Shown piece by piece: positions 17,061 through 25,829 of a DNA stretch of 64,000 nt. Position 1 is the first letter of the stretch. Every line of letters starts with the position of its first letter. This DNA comes from an uncultured Rhodopila sp. (GTDB lineage Bacteria; Pseudomonadota; Alphaproteobacteria; Acetobacterales; Acetobacteraceae): the NCBI RefSeq assembly GCF_903915725.1, contig NZ_CAIWTY010000029.1, forward strand, positions 1 through 64,000, in the 5' to 3' direction. A model generated the notes under the pieces. It searched no databases. It worked only from the letters and a program-made list of their open reading frames with translations, and was not told where the DNA came from. A program made the position numbers and the translations under genes.

Positions 17061-17651
17061 ATGATTGCGTTGCGCGCCGTCGCGCTGGCCGGCCTTATTG
17101 GCGTTTCATCCGCCTCGTCCCAAGCGGCGGTGCCGCCGACCGACTCCGCCGAGGCTAAGAGCCAAGCCCAACACCTTAACAGCTTGCCCCCGCTTCCTCC
17201 CGCCGGCCCGGGCCATATCGACCATTCCGGGCGAACCCAGAAGGGCCGCGGGTCTTTCTACGCAAAAAAATTCACAAACCGGAAGATGGCCGACGGGCAC
17301 CGGATGAACCCCAACGCCAACATCGCCGCCAGCAAGACCCTGCCGTTGGGCAGCGTGGCGAAGGTGAAAAACCTCGACAATGGAAAGACCGCGACCGTGA
17401 AGATCGAGGACCGCGGACCTTACGTCGATGGCCGCGTGGTCGATCTGGCGCCCAAGGTCGCAGATGACCTGGATATGAAAACCAAGGGTGTCACCCCGGT
17501 GGAGGTCAAGCCCATCACCATCCCGGAACCGGACGGCGGCGTGAAACTCGGCTCCGGCGCCGCGGAGTCCAATCAGCAGGAGATCAAGGACGCGACCGCG
17601 GTGACCAGGGAACTGACCGCGCCGAAATCCGTCGAGGCCGCGGAGCGATAG
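17061..17651 (+). CDS. rlpA: RlpA-like septal ring lytic transglycosylase
   Basis: 196 residues from ATG 17061 (MIALRAVALAGLIGVSSASS), giving a clean signal peptide and an AGGGA ribosome site; a Met 14 codons earlier would spoil it. The double-psi beta-barrel domain (about 60-150) shows GRGSFYAKKFTNRKMADGHR, then LPLGSVAKVKNLDNGKTATV, VKIEDRGPYVDGRVVDLAP. RlpA cleaves glycan strands lacking stem peptides. No C-terminal SPOR domain is present; the tail is short and charged. It ends against the convergent mtnP gene with no spacer. Confidence 0.85.
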   Translation: MIALRAVALAGLIGVSSASSQAAVPPTDSAEAKSQAQHLNSLPPLPPAGPGHIDHSGRTQKGRGSFYAKKFTNRKMADGHRMNPNANIAASKTLPLGSVAKVKNLDNGKTATVKIEDRGPYVDGRVVDLAPKVADDLDMKTKGVTPVEVKPITIPEPDGGVKLGSGAAESNQQEIKDATAVTRELTAPKSVEAAER

Positions 17652-18533
17652 CTACAGCACGCGCCCTGCGACGGCCGACAGTTTCGCCAGCAGCTCCGGG
17701 TCGCGCATCGGTCCGGCGGTGATCACCGCGTTTTCCAGCGCCCGGTCGCATCCGCACGGGCAAACAGTCCGCTCGCGGCCGATATCCGGCACGATCGCCT
17801 TCACCAGGCTACGGGCGTTGTCGGCATTGCTCAGCAGCACCTTCACGATGGCCTCGACCGTGACATGGTCGTGGTCAGGGTGCCAGCAGTCGAAGTCCGT
17901 CACCATCGCCAGCGTGGCGTAGCAAAGCTCCGCCTCGCGCGCGAGCTTGGCTTCCGGCATGTTGGTCATGCCGATGACGCTGCAGCCCCAGTTGCGGTAA
18001 AGCTCGCTCTCCGCCTTGGTGGAGAATTGCGGGCCTTCCATCACCAGGTAGGTGCCGCCGCGGGTTACCGGCAATGACAGCGAACTGGCCGCCGTATGCA
18101 TGGCGTCGCCGAGACGGGTGCAGACCGGATGCGCCATGGAAACGTGCGCGACGATGCCGTCGCCGAAGAAGCTTTTTTCACGCGCGAAGCTGCGGTCGAT
18201 GAACTGGTCCACCACGACGAAGTGGCCCGGCGGCAACTCCGCCTTCAGGCTGCCGACGGCGGACAGCGACAGCACGTCGGTCACGCCGGAGCGCTTCAGC
18301 GCGTCGATGTTCGCCCGGTAGTTCAGATGGCTGGGGGAGGTGGGATGTCCGCGACCGTGCCGCGGCAGGAACACGCACTGGATGCCGGCCAGGCGTCCGA
18401 ACAGCAGCTTGTCGGACGGGGCGCCCCAGGGTGTGTCCACCTGGCGCCAGGATTGGTCTTCCAGCCCGTCGATATCGTACAGGCCGGAACCGCCGATGAT
18501 CCCGATAACAGGCTGGATCACCGGCGATGCCAT
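17652..18533 (-). CDS. mtnP: S-methyl-5'-thioadenosine phosphorylase MtnP
   Basis: 293 residues, usual family length. It has the phosphate-binding GIIGGSGLYDIDGL, the signature FLPRHGRGHPTSPSHLNYRA, the substrate region YLVMEGPQFSTKAESELYRN and IGMTNMPEAKLAREAELCYA. It phosphorolyses methylthioadenosine to adenine and methylthioribose-1-phosphate in methionine salvage. It lies 4 bases after petC on the same strand, so it may be read through from the bc1 operon. MTA rather than inosine specificity is inferred from overall similarity. Confidence 0.9.
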   Translation of the reverse strand: MASPVIQPVIGIIGGSGLYDIDGLEDQSWRQVDTPWGAPSDKLLFGRLAGIQCVFLPRHGRGHPTSPSHLNYRANIDALKRSGVTDVLSLSAVGSLKAELPPGHFVVVDQFIDRSFAREKSFFGDGIVAHVSMAHPVCTRLGDAMHTAASSLSLPVTRGGTYLVMEGPQFSTKAESELYRNWGCSVIGMTNMPEAKLAREAELCYATLAMVTDFDCWHPDHDHVTVEAIVKVLLSNADNARSLVKAIVPDIGRERTVCPCGCDRALENAVITAGPMRDPELLAKLSAVAGRVL

Positions 18534-18537
18534 TGGA

Positions 18538-19305
18538 TCAATGCTCCACGTCGGCCCAGACCTTGCGCTTCACCGCGTAGGTCAGGCCGGTCAGGAAAAC
18601 CAGGAACAGCACGATGCGCACGCCCATCTGCTTGCGCTCGACCGCTTCCGGATTGGCCGCCCAGGACAGGAAGGTGACGACATCATGCGCCTCCTGCTCC
18701 AGACTGTTGCCCGTGCCGTCGGTGTAATCGACCGTGCCCTCGCGCAGCGGCTGGGGCATGTGGATCTGATGTCCGGGGAACATCTTGTTGTAGTACAGGC
18801 CGTCCCCGAGCTTGAACCCCTCGGGAGCGTCGGTATAGCCAGTCAGGATCCCGTAGACGTAGTTCGGGCCGCCCTCACGCGCGTTGACGATCAGCGACAG
18901 GTCAGGCGGAATGCCGCCGCCGTTCATCGCGGCAGCAGCCTTGACGTTCGGGAACGGCGAGCGGAACTGGCTGGCCGGGGTCGCCGGACCGTCCTTCGGC
19001 TGCCCCTGGTCGTCCGTCCCGTCCGGCACGGTCACCGCAGCGGCGATCGCCTTGATCTGCTCGGCATTAAGCCCGATTCCGGACAGATCCCGGTAATGCA
19101 GATACTGCAGAGAGTGGCAGTTCGAACACACCTGGGAATAGATCTGGAAGCCGCGCTGGGCGGCGGCGAGATCATAGGTCCCGAAGGGATTCTCGAAGCT
19201 CCATTTCTGGTTCGGCAGTTCAGTTTCCTGCGCAACCGCCGGGGCGGCGGCTAGCAGGGTGGCGGCGAAGGCCCCCGCCAATAGGGATCGCATCGTGCGC
19301 ATCAC
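18538..19305 (-). CDS. petC: cytochrome c1 subunit of the bc1 complex
   Basis: 255 residues. A signal peptide ends near AAPAVA (about 25). The haem c site CSNCH is at residues 60-64, and the C-terminal anchor [18 protein letters not shown] is followed by basic residues. It passes electrons from the Rieske protein to soluble cytochrome c in the periplasm. Its start overlaps petB by 4 bases. Order petA-petB-petC is the usual alphaproteobacterial operon. Confidence 0.95.
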   Translation of the reverse strand: MMRTMRSLLAGAFAATLLAAAPAVAQETELPNQKWSFENPFGTYDLAAAQRGFQIYSQVCSNCHSLQYLHYRDLSGIGLNAEQIKAIAAAVTVPDGTDDQGQPKDGPATPASQFRSPFPNVKAAAAMNGGGIPPDLSLIVNAREGGPNYVYGILTGYTDAPEGFKLGDGLYYNKMFPGHQIHMPQPLREGTVDYTDGTGNSLEQEAHDVVTFLSWAANPEAVERKQMGVRIVLFLVFLTGLTYAVKRKVWADVEH

Positions 19306-20576
19306 GCTTTCTCCATCGGCTTCGCCGTGGCTCCGGTCGGCAAAGGTCCGCCGCCGCGTCCGCCGATAACAGGGTGACTGATGCTTTCCGGCAGCGGCAG
19401 CGGCCGCTCCAGCTTGCCGAGGATCGGCAGGATGACCAGGAACTGCGCGAAGTAATACAGGGTGCAGACGCGGCTGAGCGTGACCCAGATGCCTTCCGGC
19501 TTATGCGCGCCGCACATGCCGAGGATGATCACAGCGACCACCCAGACGAACAGCGTGACGCGATATACCGGCCGGAACCGCAAGCTGCGGACCTTCGAGG
19601 TGTCGAGCCAGGGCAGCACGAACAGGATCAGCAGCGAGCCGAACATCAGACAGACGCCGGTCAGCTTATCCGGGACGGAGCGCAGGATCGCGTAGTACGG
19701 CAGGAAGTACCACTCCGGCACGATGTCGGCGGGCGTTTGCAGCGGGTTGGCCGGGATGAAGTTGTTCGGATCGCCCAGGTAGTTCGGGGCGAAGAACACC
19801 AGCACCGACAGGACGATCAGGAAGACGCAGATGCCGACCGAGTCCTTGGCCGTGTAATACGGGTGGAACGGCAGCGTATCCTGCGGCGACTTCACGTCGA
19901 TGCCCAGCGGATTGTTCGAGCCGGTCAGGTGAAGGGCGATGACGTGCAGGAAGATCACGCCAACCAGCAGGAACGGCAGCAGATAGTGCAGGGAGAAGAA
20001 CCGGTTCAGCGTGGGATTATCGACGCTGAAGCCGCCCCAAAGCAGGGTGACGATCTTCGGGCCGACGACCGGGAAGGCCGAGAACAGGTTGGTGATGACG
20101 GTGGCGCCCCAGTAGGACATCTGGCCCCAGGGCAGCACGTAGCCCATGAACGCCGTGGCCATCATGATGATCAGGATCACCACGCCCAGGATCCACAGCA
20201 GCTCACGCGGGGCCTTGAAGGACCCGTAGTACAGGCCGCGGAAGATATGGATATACGTGACGATGAAGAACATCGACGCGCCGTTCTGGTGAATGTACCG
20301 GAGCAGCCAGCCGTAATTCACGTCGCGCATGATGTGCTGGATGGACCCGAACGCCAGTTCCGAATTCGGCTGGTAGTTCATCGCCAGGAAAATCCCGGTG
20401 GCGATCATGATCACCAGGTTGACCATCGCCAGCGCGCCGAAGTTCCAGAAATAGTTGAAGTTTCGCGGGGTCGGAAACTCCCCGTACTCCTTCTGGATCA
20501 TCGTGAAGACGGGCAGGCGGGTGTCGATCCAGTTTATCACTGGATTGGAAAACTCACTCTTGTGCAGGCCAACCAT
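19302..20576 (-). CDS. petB: cytochrome b subunit of the bc1 complex
   Basis: 424 residues, eight-helix cytochrome b. Haem ligand regions are visible: the first His pair in [20 protein letters not shown] and [20 protein letters not shown]. The Qo-site motif [18 protein letters not shown] (PEWY) is intact. It carries out quinol oxidation and quinone reduction in the inner membrane. It lies between petA (35 bases upstream) and petC (4-base overlap). Confidence 0.96.
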   Translation of the reverse strand: MVGLHKSEFSNPVINWIDTRLPVFTMIQKEYGEFPTPRNFNYFWNFGALAMVNLVIMIATGIFLAMNYQPNSELAFGSIQHIMRDVNYGWLLRYIHQNGASMFFIVTYIHIFRGLYYGSFKAPRELLWILGVVILIIMMATAFMGYVLPWGQMSYWGATVITNLFSAFPVVGPKIVTLLWGGFSVDNPTLNRFFSLHYLLPFLLVGVIFLHVIALHLTGSNNPLGIDVKSPQDTLPFHPYYTAKDSVGICVFLIVLSVLVFFAPNYLGDPNNFIPANPLQTPADIVPEWYFLPYYAILRSVPDKLTGVCLMFGSLLILFVLPWLDTSKVRSLRFRPVYRVTLFVWVVAVIILGMCGAHKPEGIWVTLSRVCTLYYFAQFLVILPILGKLERPLPLPESISHPVIGGRGGGPLPTGATAKPMEKA

Positions 20577-20611
20577 GGTTTATTCCCTGTCGCGGGCGAG
20601 AGCTGACGAAA

Positions 20612-21178
20612 TCAGCCGATCTTGATCTTGGTGTCAGACGCGAATGCGTAAGGGGGCACTGCCAGGTTCGCCGGCGCCGGCCCATGCCGCACGCGGCCCG
20701 AGGTGTCGTACTGGCTGCCGTGGCAGGGGCAGAACCAGCCGCCCCAGTCGCCGCGCGGGTCCGACGGCTTGTTGCCCAGCGGCACGCAGCCGAGATGGGT
20801 GCAGATGCCGATCAGGATGATCCACTGATCATGGCCCGCTTTCGTCCGCTCGGAGTCCGGCTGCGGTTGGATCAGCGAGTCCAGCGGCACGTCCTGCGCC
20901 GCCTTGATCTCCGTCGGCGTGCGATGGCGCACGAAGATCGGCTTGCCCTGCCAGAGGATCGTGATGCCCTGGCCTACCTCGACGGGGGCCAGATCGACCT
21001 CCACCGAAGCCAGCGCCAGCACGTCCTTGGACGGGTTCATGAAATCGATGAACGGCCAGGCGACCGCGCCAACCCCGATTGCCACGGCGGCGGTGGTGAC
21101 AAGAGTGAGCATATCGCGCTTGGTCACCTCGCCGGCCGGGCCGGGATGGGTGGAAGCGGCGGCAGAGGAGTCAGCCAT
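20612..21178 (-). CDS. petA: ubiquinol-cytochrome c reductase iron-sulfur (Rieske) subunit
   Basis: 188 residues from ATG 21178, with GGAAAG before it. A longer frame from 21337 lacks similarity in its extension and overlaps the divergent promoter region. A twin-Lys/Arg N-terminus and one membrane helix (about 24-45, TLVTTAAVAIGVGAVAWPF) precede the cluster-binding motifs: C126-T-H128-LG-C131 and C150-P-C152-H153-GS. It holds the 2Fe-2S cluster of the bc1 complex. It is first gene of petABC and divergent from hemF. Confidence 0.95.
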   Translation of the reverse strand: MADSSAAASTHPGPAGEVTKRDMLTLVTTAAVAIGVGAVAWPFIDFMNPSKDVLALASVEVDLAPVEVGQGITILWQGKPIFVRHRTPTEIKAAQDVPLDSLIQPQPDSERTKAGHDQWIILIGICTHLGCVPLGNKPSDPRGDWGGWFCPCHGSQYDTSGRVRHGPAPANLAVPPYAFASDTKIKIG

Positions 21179-21384
21179 TCTTTCCCTCGAACTAGCGTTA
21201 CAGTCAGGCCGCGCGCGCGGATGACCGCGAGCCAATCGCACGACTGGCTCGGAGCGCCTGCCTGTTACCTGCCGGGTTGCTCCGGCCCCGGGACGCGGGC
21301 AGTCTAGAGACTGACCATTTCCCTTGCAACGCAACATGAAGGCAGCGAGGGGTTATCCCGACTACAGCCCAGGAACAAGCCCCG

Positions 21385-22269
21385 ATGCCGGAAAAAATTT
21401 CCAAGCCACCGCATGAATCTCTCAAGCCGGCCGCCCGCGCCTGGTTCGAGAGCCTGCGGGACCGGATTTGCGCGGCCTTCGAGGCGATCGAGGATGCCGG
21501 TTCCGGCGACCGTCCGCCAGGCCGTTTCGAGCGCCAGGCCTGGAGCCGCCCGACCGAGGATGGCTCCGAGGGCGGCGGTGGAGTCATGAGTGTCATGCGC
21601 GGACGGGTGTTCGAAAAGGTCGGCGTCAACGTCTCCACCGTCACCGGCGAGTTCAGCCCGGGCTTCCGCGCGCAGATCCCCGGGGCGGAAGCCGATCCGC
21701 GATTCTGGGCCAGCGGCATCAGCCTGGTGGCGCATATGCAAAGCCCGAAGGTCCCGGCGGCGCATTTCAACACCCGGATGCTGGTGACCACGAAAGGCTG
21801 GTTCGGCGGCGGCGGCGACCTGACGCCGATGCGCCTGGAGACCCCGGAAGCGATCGAGGATGCCGCCACCATCCACGCCGCCTTCAAGGCGGCCTGCGAC
21901 CGGCACGACCCCGGCTACTATGACCGGTTCAAGGCGTGGTGCGACCGCTACTTCTATCTGCCGCACCGGCAGGAACCGCGCGGGGCAGGGGGCATCTTTT
22001 TCGACCAGCACTTCACCGGCAATGCCGAGGCGGACTTCGCGTTTACCCGCGATGTCGGGGAGGCGTTCCTGGACGGCTACCCGAAGATCGTCCGCCGCCG
22101 CATGGCGGAGCCATGGACTCAGGCGGACCGCGATCACCAACTGGTCCGGCGCGGGCGGTATGTCGAATTCAACCTGATCCACGACCGCGGCACGCTGTTC
22201 GGTCTGCAGACCGGCGGCAACGTGGAGGCGATCCTCATGAGCCTGCCGCCCGAGGTGCGCTGGCCGTAG
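21385..22269 (+). CDS. hemF: aerobic coproporphyrinogen III oxidase HemF
   Basis: 294 residues, usual length. Signatures: [68 protein letters not shown], and [20 protein letters not shown] near the end. It converts coproporphyrinogen III to protoporphyrinogen IX using oxygen, for haem (and, in phototrophs, chlorophyll) synthesis in the cytoplasm. It is divergent from the bc1 operon across 206 bases and followed by a strong hairpin at 22374-22410. Confidence 0.95.
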   Translation: MPEKISKPPHESLKPAARAWFESLRDRICAAFEAIEDAGSGDRPPGRFERQAWSRPTEDGSEGGGGVMSVMRGRVFEKVGVNVSTVTGEFSPGFRAQIPGAEADPRFWASGISLVAHMQSPKVPAAHFNTRMLVTTKGWFGGGGDLTPMRLETPEAIEDAATIHAAFKAACDRHDPGYYDRFKAWCDRYFYLPHRQEPRGAGGIFFDQHFTGNAEADFAFTRDVGEAFLDGYPKIVRRRMAEPWTQADRDHQLVRRGRYVEFNLIHDRGTLFGLQTGGNVEAILMSLPPEVRWP

Positions 22270-22373
22270 CGGGCTTTCTTCCGGGAGGAGGTTAGTCACG
22301 AGGTTTGCGGGCCGGCTGCCGCGGCGAAAGGCGGATGCCGACCGGAGCCCGTCACCGGCTTTGACCCGGTGTT

Positions 22374-22416
22374 AGGGACGGCGGGGGTAAATCGCGACCC
22401 CCGGGTCCCTATTTTT
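22374..22416 (+). terminator. rho-independent terminator-like hairpin after hemF
   Basis: Stem AGGGAC and CGGGGGT pairs with ACCCCCG and GTCCCT around the loop AAATCGCG, with only small internal bulges. A T-rich stretch (ATTTTTG) follows at once. It is 105 bases after the hemF stop and in the correct orientation. Confidence 0.7.
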
Positions 22417-22909
22417 GTCCGATCGTCGTGGCCGGCTCCTCCGGTTCACCTGCAGCGGCACAGGCTGGCAGGCGGCGGACGACGTGCCTGCGCGTCGCCT
22501 TGCAGGACTGGCGGGCGAACCATGTCCGTCGGATGCCACACCCAACTTAGAACCATGTCGGAAGTAAAGCGGGATGCCCGCGAAGCCGAGTCGCATTGTT
22601 TCTATACAGTTCTCGCTCGTTCGGCCCGTGACGTCCGCGAATCGGCCGGCCAACCGGCAGATCATACCTCTGCTTGGCAGGAACAGGAACTTCCCCCGGC
22701 GGCGGCGATCACGGAAGATTTGTCCCACGGCACCGGTATGATCCTGCAACCGGCCGCTTGTATCGCCATTTGCCATGCGGCGGCCAAACATGTGACTTCA
22801 CTCATGTCTTGCATTTTTGAAACAGTTTCGGCAAAAACAGACTTCAAACCAACAATCGGCAGTTCGGCGGGTCACCGAAGCGCTGCCAAATCCGGGGGAG
22901 CAAAAGCAG
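22417..22909. other. intergenic stretch before fadL, no gene supported
   Basis: About 490 bases between the hemF terminator and the fadL start. Open frames on both strands have shadow-like Arg/Ser/Pro/Gly-rich composition with no recognisable motif. The last 120 bases are less GC-rich and probably hold the fadL promoter and leader. No clear -35/-10 pair was assigned. Confidence 0.5.
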
Positions 22910-24226
22910 ATGCGTAGTACCAGAATTCGCCGGCCCACCGGCGCGGCAACAGTCTGTGCCGTGGCCGCCTGTGTCATCGCAGCCGGCAACCAGGCCCGAG
23001 CCTCCGGATTCGAATTGCGTGAGGGCAGCGCCGACTGGATGGCCAACGCCTTCGCCGGCGACACCGCCAAGGCCTACGATGCCGCCACCGTCTGGTCCAA
23101 TCCCGCCGGCATGTCCCGCTTGAGCCAGAGCGAAATCGACGCTTCGGTCAACGGCATCTTCCCGACCATCAACTTCTCCGGCGCCAACTACGTCGGCCCC
23201 GGAACCACCACCCCCGGCACCACCGGCGGCAACCTGATCCAGTCGGCCGCCACCGCCGGGTTCTACGGCGTCTGGAGCGTCACACCCGATTTCAAGCTCG
23301 GCCTCGGCGCCGATGCCCCGTTCGGCCAGCGCGTCACCAACCCCGGAGACTTCGTCGGCCGCTACCAGAGCCTGGTGTCGTCGATCACCGATGAGGCGTT
23401 CACGCTCTCGGCGTCCTATAAGATCAACGAGCAATGGTCCATCGGCGGCGGCCCGGTCATCGACACCTTCGACGCCCGGCTGACCCAGGGCATCAACACC
23501 GGCGTACTGGCCCCGCTCGGCGATCCGGTGGCCGATCTGCACGGCAGCAGCGTCGGTTTTGGCTACAACCTCGGCGTGCTGTTCCAGCCGACGCCGGACC
23601 TGCGCTTCGGCGCCGATTACCGCAGCCGCATCCAGCACGACATCTCCGGCACCCAGTCGACGTTTATACCGCCCGCGCTGGGTGCGGTGGCGCCGAACGT
23701 GGCGGGGTTGCTGGCCACGCAGAATTTCCCTGCAAGCACCAAGATCACCCTGCCGGACAGCCTCACCGCGGGCGTCTACTGGCAGGCCACGCCGCAGCTC
23801 GCGCTGCTCGGCGATATCAGCTGGACCGACTGGTCGCTGTTACAGAGCATCAACATCACCCCGGCCTCGCCGCTGGGAGCGCCGACGACCATCAATGAGA
23901 ACTGGCGCAACACTTATGCGGTGTCCGTTGGCGCCAACTACCTACTTACGAAGGATCTGATGCTGCAGGGCGGCTTCGGCTTCGACGAAAGCCCGGTGAC
24001 CAACGCCTATCGCACCTCGCGCATCCCGGACAGCAACCGCTATATCCTCGGCATCGGCGCACAGTATAATATCCTGGCCAATGTCACGGTCCAGGTGGCC
24101 TACGCCCATGTTTTCTTCGACTCGGCGCCGGTATCGACCCAGGCCAATGCGACGTCAGGCATCCTGTCGGGTACCTATTCCAATGCCGCCAACACCGCCA
24201 GCCTCGGGGTCAAGGTCCGCTTCTGA
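22910..24226 (+). CDS. FadL/OmpP1/TodX family outer-membrane transporter
   Basis: 438 residues from ATG 22910, which has GGGGAG upstream. An in-frame Met 31 codons earlier would add a tail before the signal peptide. The signal peptide ends near QARASGFEL. The mature N-terminus FELREGSADWMANAFAG and WSNPAGMSRLSQSEIDASV (the NPAG motif) are hallmarks. A C-terminal beta-barrel ends in ASLGVKVRF with terminal Phe. It imports long-chain fatty acids or other hydrophobic compounds across the outer membrane. Substrate is not predictable. Confidence 0.9.
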   Translation: MRSTRIRRPTGAATVCAVAACVIAAGNQARASGFELREGSADWMANAFAGDTAKAYDAATVWSNPAGMSRLSQSEIDASVNGIFPTINFSGANYVGPGTTTPGTTGGNLIQSAATAGFYGVWSVTPDFKLGLGADAPFGQRVTNPGDFVGRYQSLVSSITDEAFTLSASYKINEQWSIGGGPVIDTFDARLTQGINTGVLAPLGDPVADLHGSSVGFGYNLGVLFQPTPDLRFGADYRSRIQHDISGTQSTFIPPALGAVAPNVAGLLATQNFPASTKITLPDSLTAGVYWQATPQLALLGDISWTDWSLLQSINITPASPLGAPTTINENWRNTYAVSVGANYLLTKDLMLQGGFGFDESPVTNAYRTSRIPDSNRYILGIGAQYNILANVTVQVAYAHVFFDSAPVSTQANATSGILSGTYSNAANTASLGVKVRF

Positions 24227-24319
24227 TCCTGCAACCGCAAGCAGCCCGCCTCCGCTTCGGGCTGCTTGCCTCCACCCGGTCCGGCTGATACTGGATTGAC
24301 CTCCGGACTGGAGTTCCCG

Positions 24320-25762
24320 ATGCCGTCCGACCCGGATAAAGCCCTGATCGAGACCGAGCGGCTGCGATTTGTCTTTCAGCAACTGCCGCTAACCGTATCG
24401 GTGACCCTGCTCAACGCGGCGCTGACCGCCTTCGTTCTTGCGCCGCTCACCAGCCACGCCGCTTTGGCGCTGTGGCTGAGTCTCATCGCTGCGCTCTCGA
24501 CCGGACGCATGGCGCTGCGCGGGGTTTTCTTCCGCCGCCGCCCGGAAGGGCAGTGGTCGCGGGTCTGGGCGGCGGTCAGCGTGGCCGGCGCCGGCACCGC
24601 AGGCATGCTGTGGGGTTGCGGCCTGGCCGCGATGTTTCCCTTGAACCAGACGATCGAACTGTTTCTGGCCTTCGTCGTTGGCGGCATGTGCGCCGGGGCG
24701 ACCACGGTGAACTTCTCGCATTTCCCCACCGCCGCCAGCTTTATCTTGCCGGCGAGCCTGCCACTGGCCGTCTGCCTGCTGTTCGAGGGGCCGGAACCGC
24801 GCGCGATCTCGGCCTTCATGGTCGTCGTCTTCGCCGTGTCCCTGTGCTGCGGCTGCCTGCGCGCCCATCGCAGTTTCGGCGAGCGGATCGCTCTGCAATT
24901 CGCGCTGCGCCGCGAGCGCGCGAAACTGAGCGAGGCGAATGAGCGACTTCAGGCGGAAGTGACCGAGCGCAAGACGATTCAGGAGACCCTGCACCAGGTG
25001 CAGAAAATGGAAGCGATCGGCCACCTGACGGGCGGTATCGCGCATGATTTCAACAACCTGCTGCAAGTCATCATCGGCAACCTGAATCTGATCCGGCGCC
25101 TGTCGCGGGGCGATGCGAAGGTTGTCGGCTACGCCCTGGCGGCGGAGCAGGCGGCCAAGCGCGGTGCCGATCTGACCGGCAGCCTGCTGGCCTATGCGCG
25201 GCGACAGGCGCTGCGGAGCGAGCGTGTCGACCTCAACCGGCTGCTGACAGAGTTCCAGCCGTTGCTGCTGCGCAGCCTCGGCGGAACCATCGCGTTCCGG
25301 ATGACCCTGGAGACGACGGTGCCGGCCTGCGAGACGGATCCGGCACATTTCCAGTCGGCCATACTGAACCTCGCCATCAATGCGCGCGATGCGATGCCGC
25401 ACGGCGGCACGCTATCGGTCGGTACCGGCGTCGAAACGCTGGAGGCGGAGGATCTGGCAGGCAACCCCGAGGCCAGCCCCGGGCGTTTCGTCAGCGTGTC
25501 CGTCCGGGATACCGGCGAGGGCATGACCGGCGAAGTCCTCACGCGGGTGTTCGAGCCGTTTTTCACCACCAAGGAGATCGGCAAGGGCAGCGGGCTTGGC
25601 CTGTCCCAGGTGTTTGGCTTCGCCCGCCAGTCGGGCGGCCATGTGTGTCTGGTCAGCTATCCCGGAGCAGGCACCTGCGCGACGATCTTCCTCCCCGCTT
25701 TGCCGGAAGTGGCGGATGGCAGCCTGACACAGGCTGCGGCCGCGGAGGGTCTGTCCGCCTGA
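24320..25762 (+). CDS. membrane sensor histidine kinase
   Basis: 480 residues from ATG 24320 (GGAG upstream; the Met 18 codons earlier lies in the fadL trailer). The first about 200 residues contain five to six membrane spans with short loops. A coiled coil (LRRERAKLSEANERLQAEVT) leads to the HisKA motif GGIAHDFNNLLQVIIGN with phospho-acceptor H242. The ATPase has LNLAINARDAMPHGG, DTGEGM and FFTTKEIGKGSGLGLSQVFG. There is no receiver domain and no response regulator beside it, so the partner is unknown. The HDFNN type is common in hybrid kinases. Confidence 0.85.
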   Translation: MPSDPDKALIETERLRFVFQQLPLTVSVTLLNAALTAFVLAPLTSHAALALWLSLIAALSTGRMALRGVFFRRRPEGQWSRVWAAVSVAGAGTAGMLWGCGLAAMFPLNQTIELFLAFVVGGMCAGATTVNFSHFPTAASFILPASLPLAVCLLFEGPEPRAISAFMVVVFAVSLCCGCLRAHRSFGERIALQFALRRERAKLSEANERLQAEVTERKTIQETLHQVQKMEAIGHLTGGIAHDFNNLLQVIIGNLNLIRRLSRGDAKVVGYALAAEQAAKRGADLTGSLLAYARRQALRSERVDLNRLLTEFQPLLLRSLGGTIAFRMTLETTVPACETDPAHFQSAILNLAINARDAMPHGGTLSVGTGVETLEAEDLAGNPEASPGRFVSVSVRDTGEGMTGEVLTRVFEPFFTTKEIGKGSGLGLSQVFGFARQSGGHVCLVSYPGAGTCATIFLPALPEVADGSLTQAAAAEGLSA

Positions 25763-25829
25763 CCCGGGCCGCGGCGGAGGCGTCCCGCTGACGCTGCGGT
25801 CGAATCCGGCAAAACGAGCCGCCGCCGCG

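Noticed and set aside
19374-20606. 410-codon open frame on the plus strand opposite petB
   Set aside because: It is antisense to cytochrome b in GC-rich DNA; composition (Arg, Gln, Asp, His) is typical of shadow frames and no motif is present.
21179-21337. Extended N-terminus of the Rieske protein
   Set aside because: No similarity to the family, and it would overlap the divergent promoter region; ATG 21178 has a ribosome site.
22369-22917. 182-codon plus-strand frame between hemF and fadL
   Set aside because: Starts inside the terminator hairpin, overlaps the fadL start and has no recognisable features.
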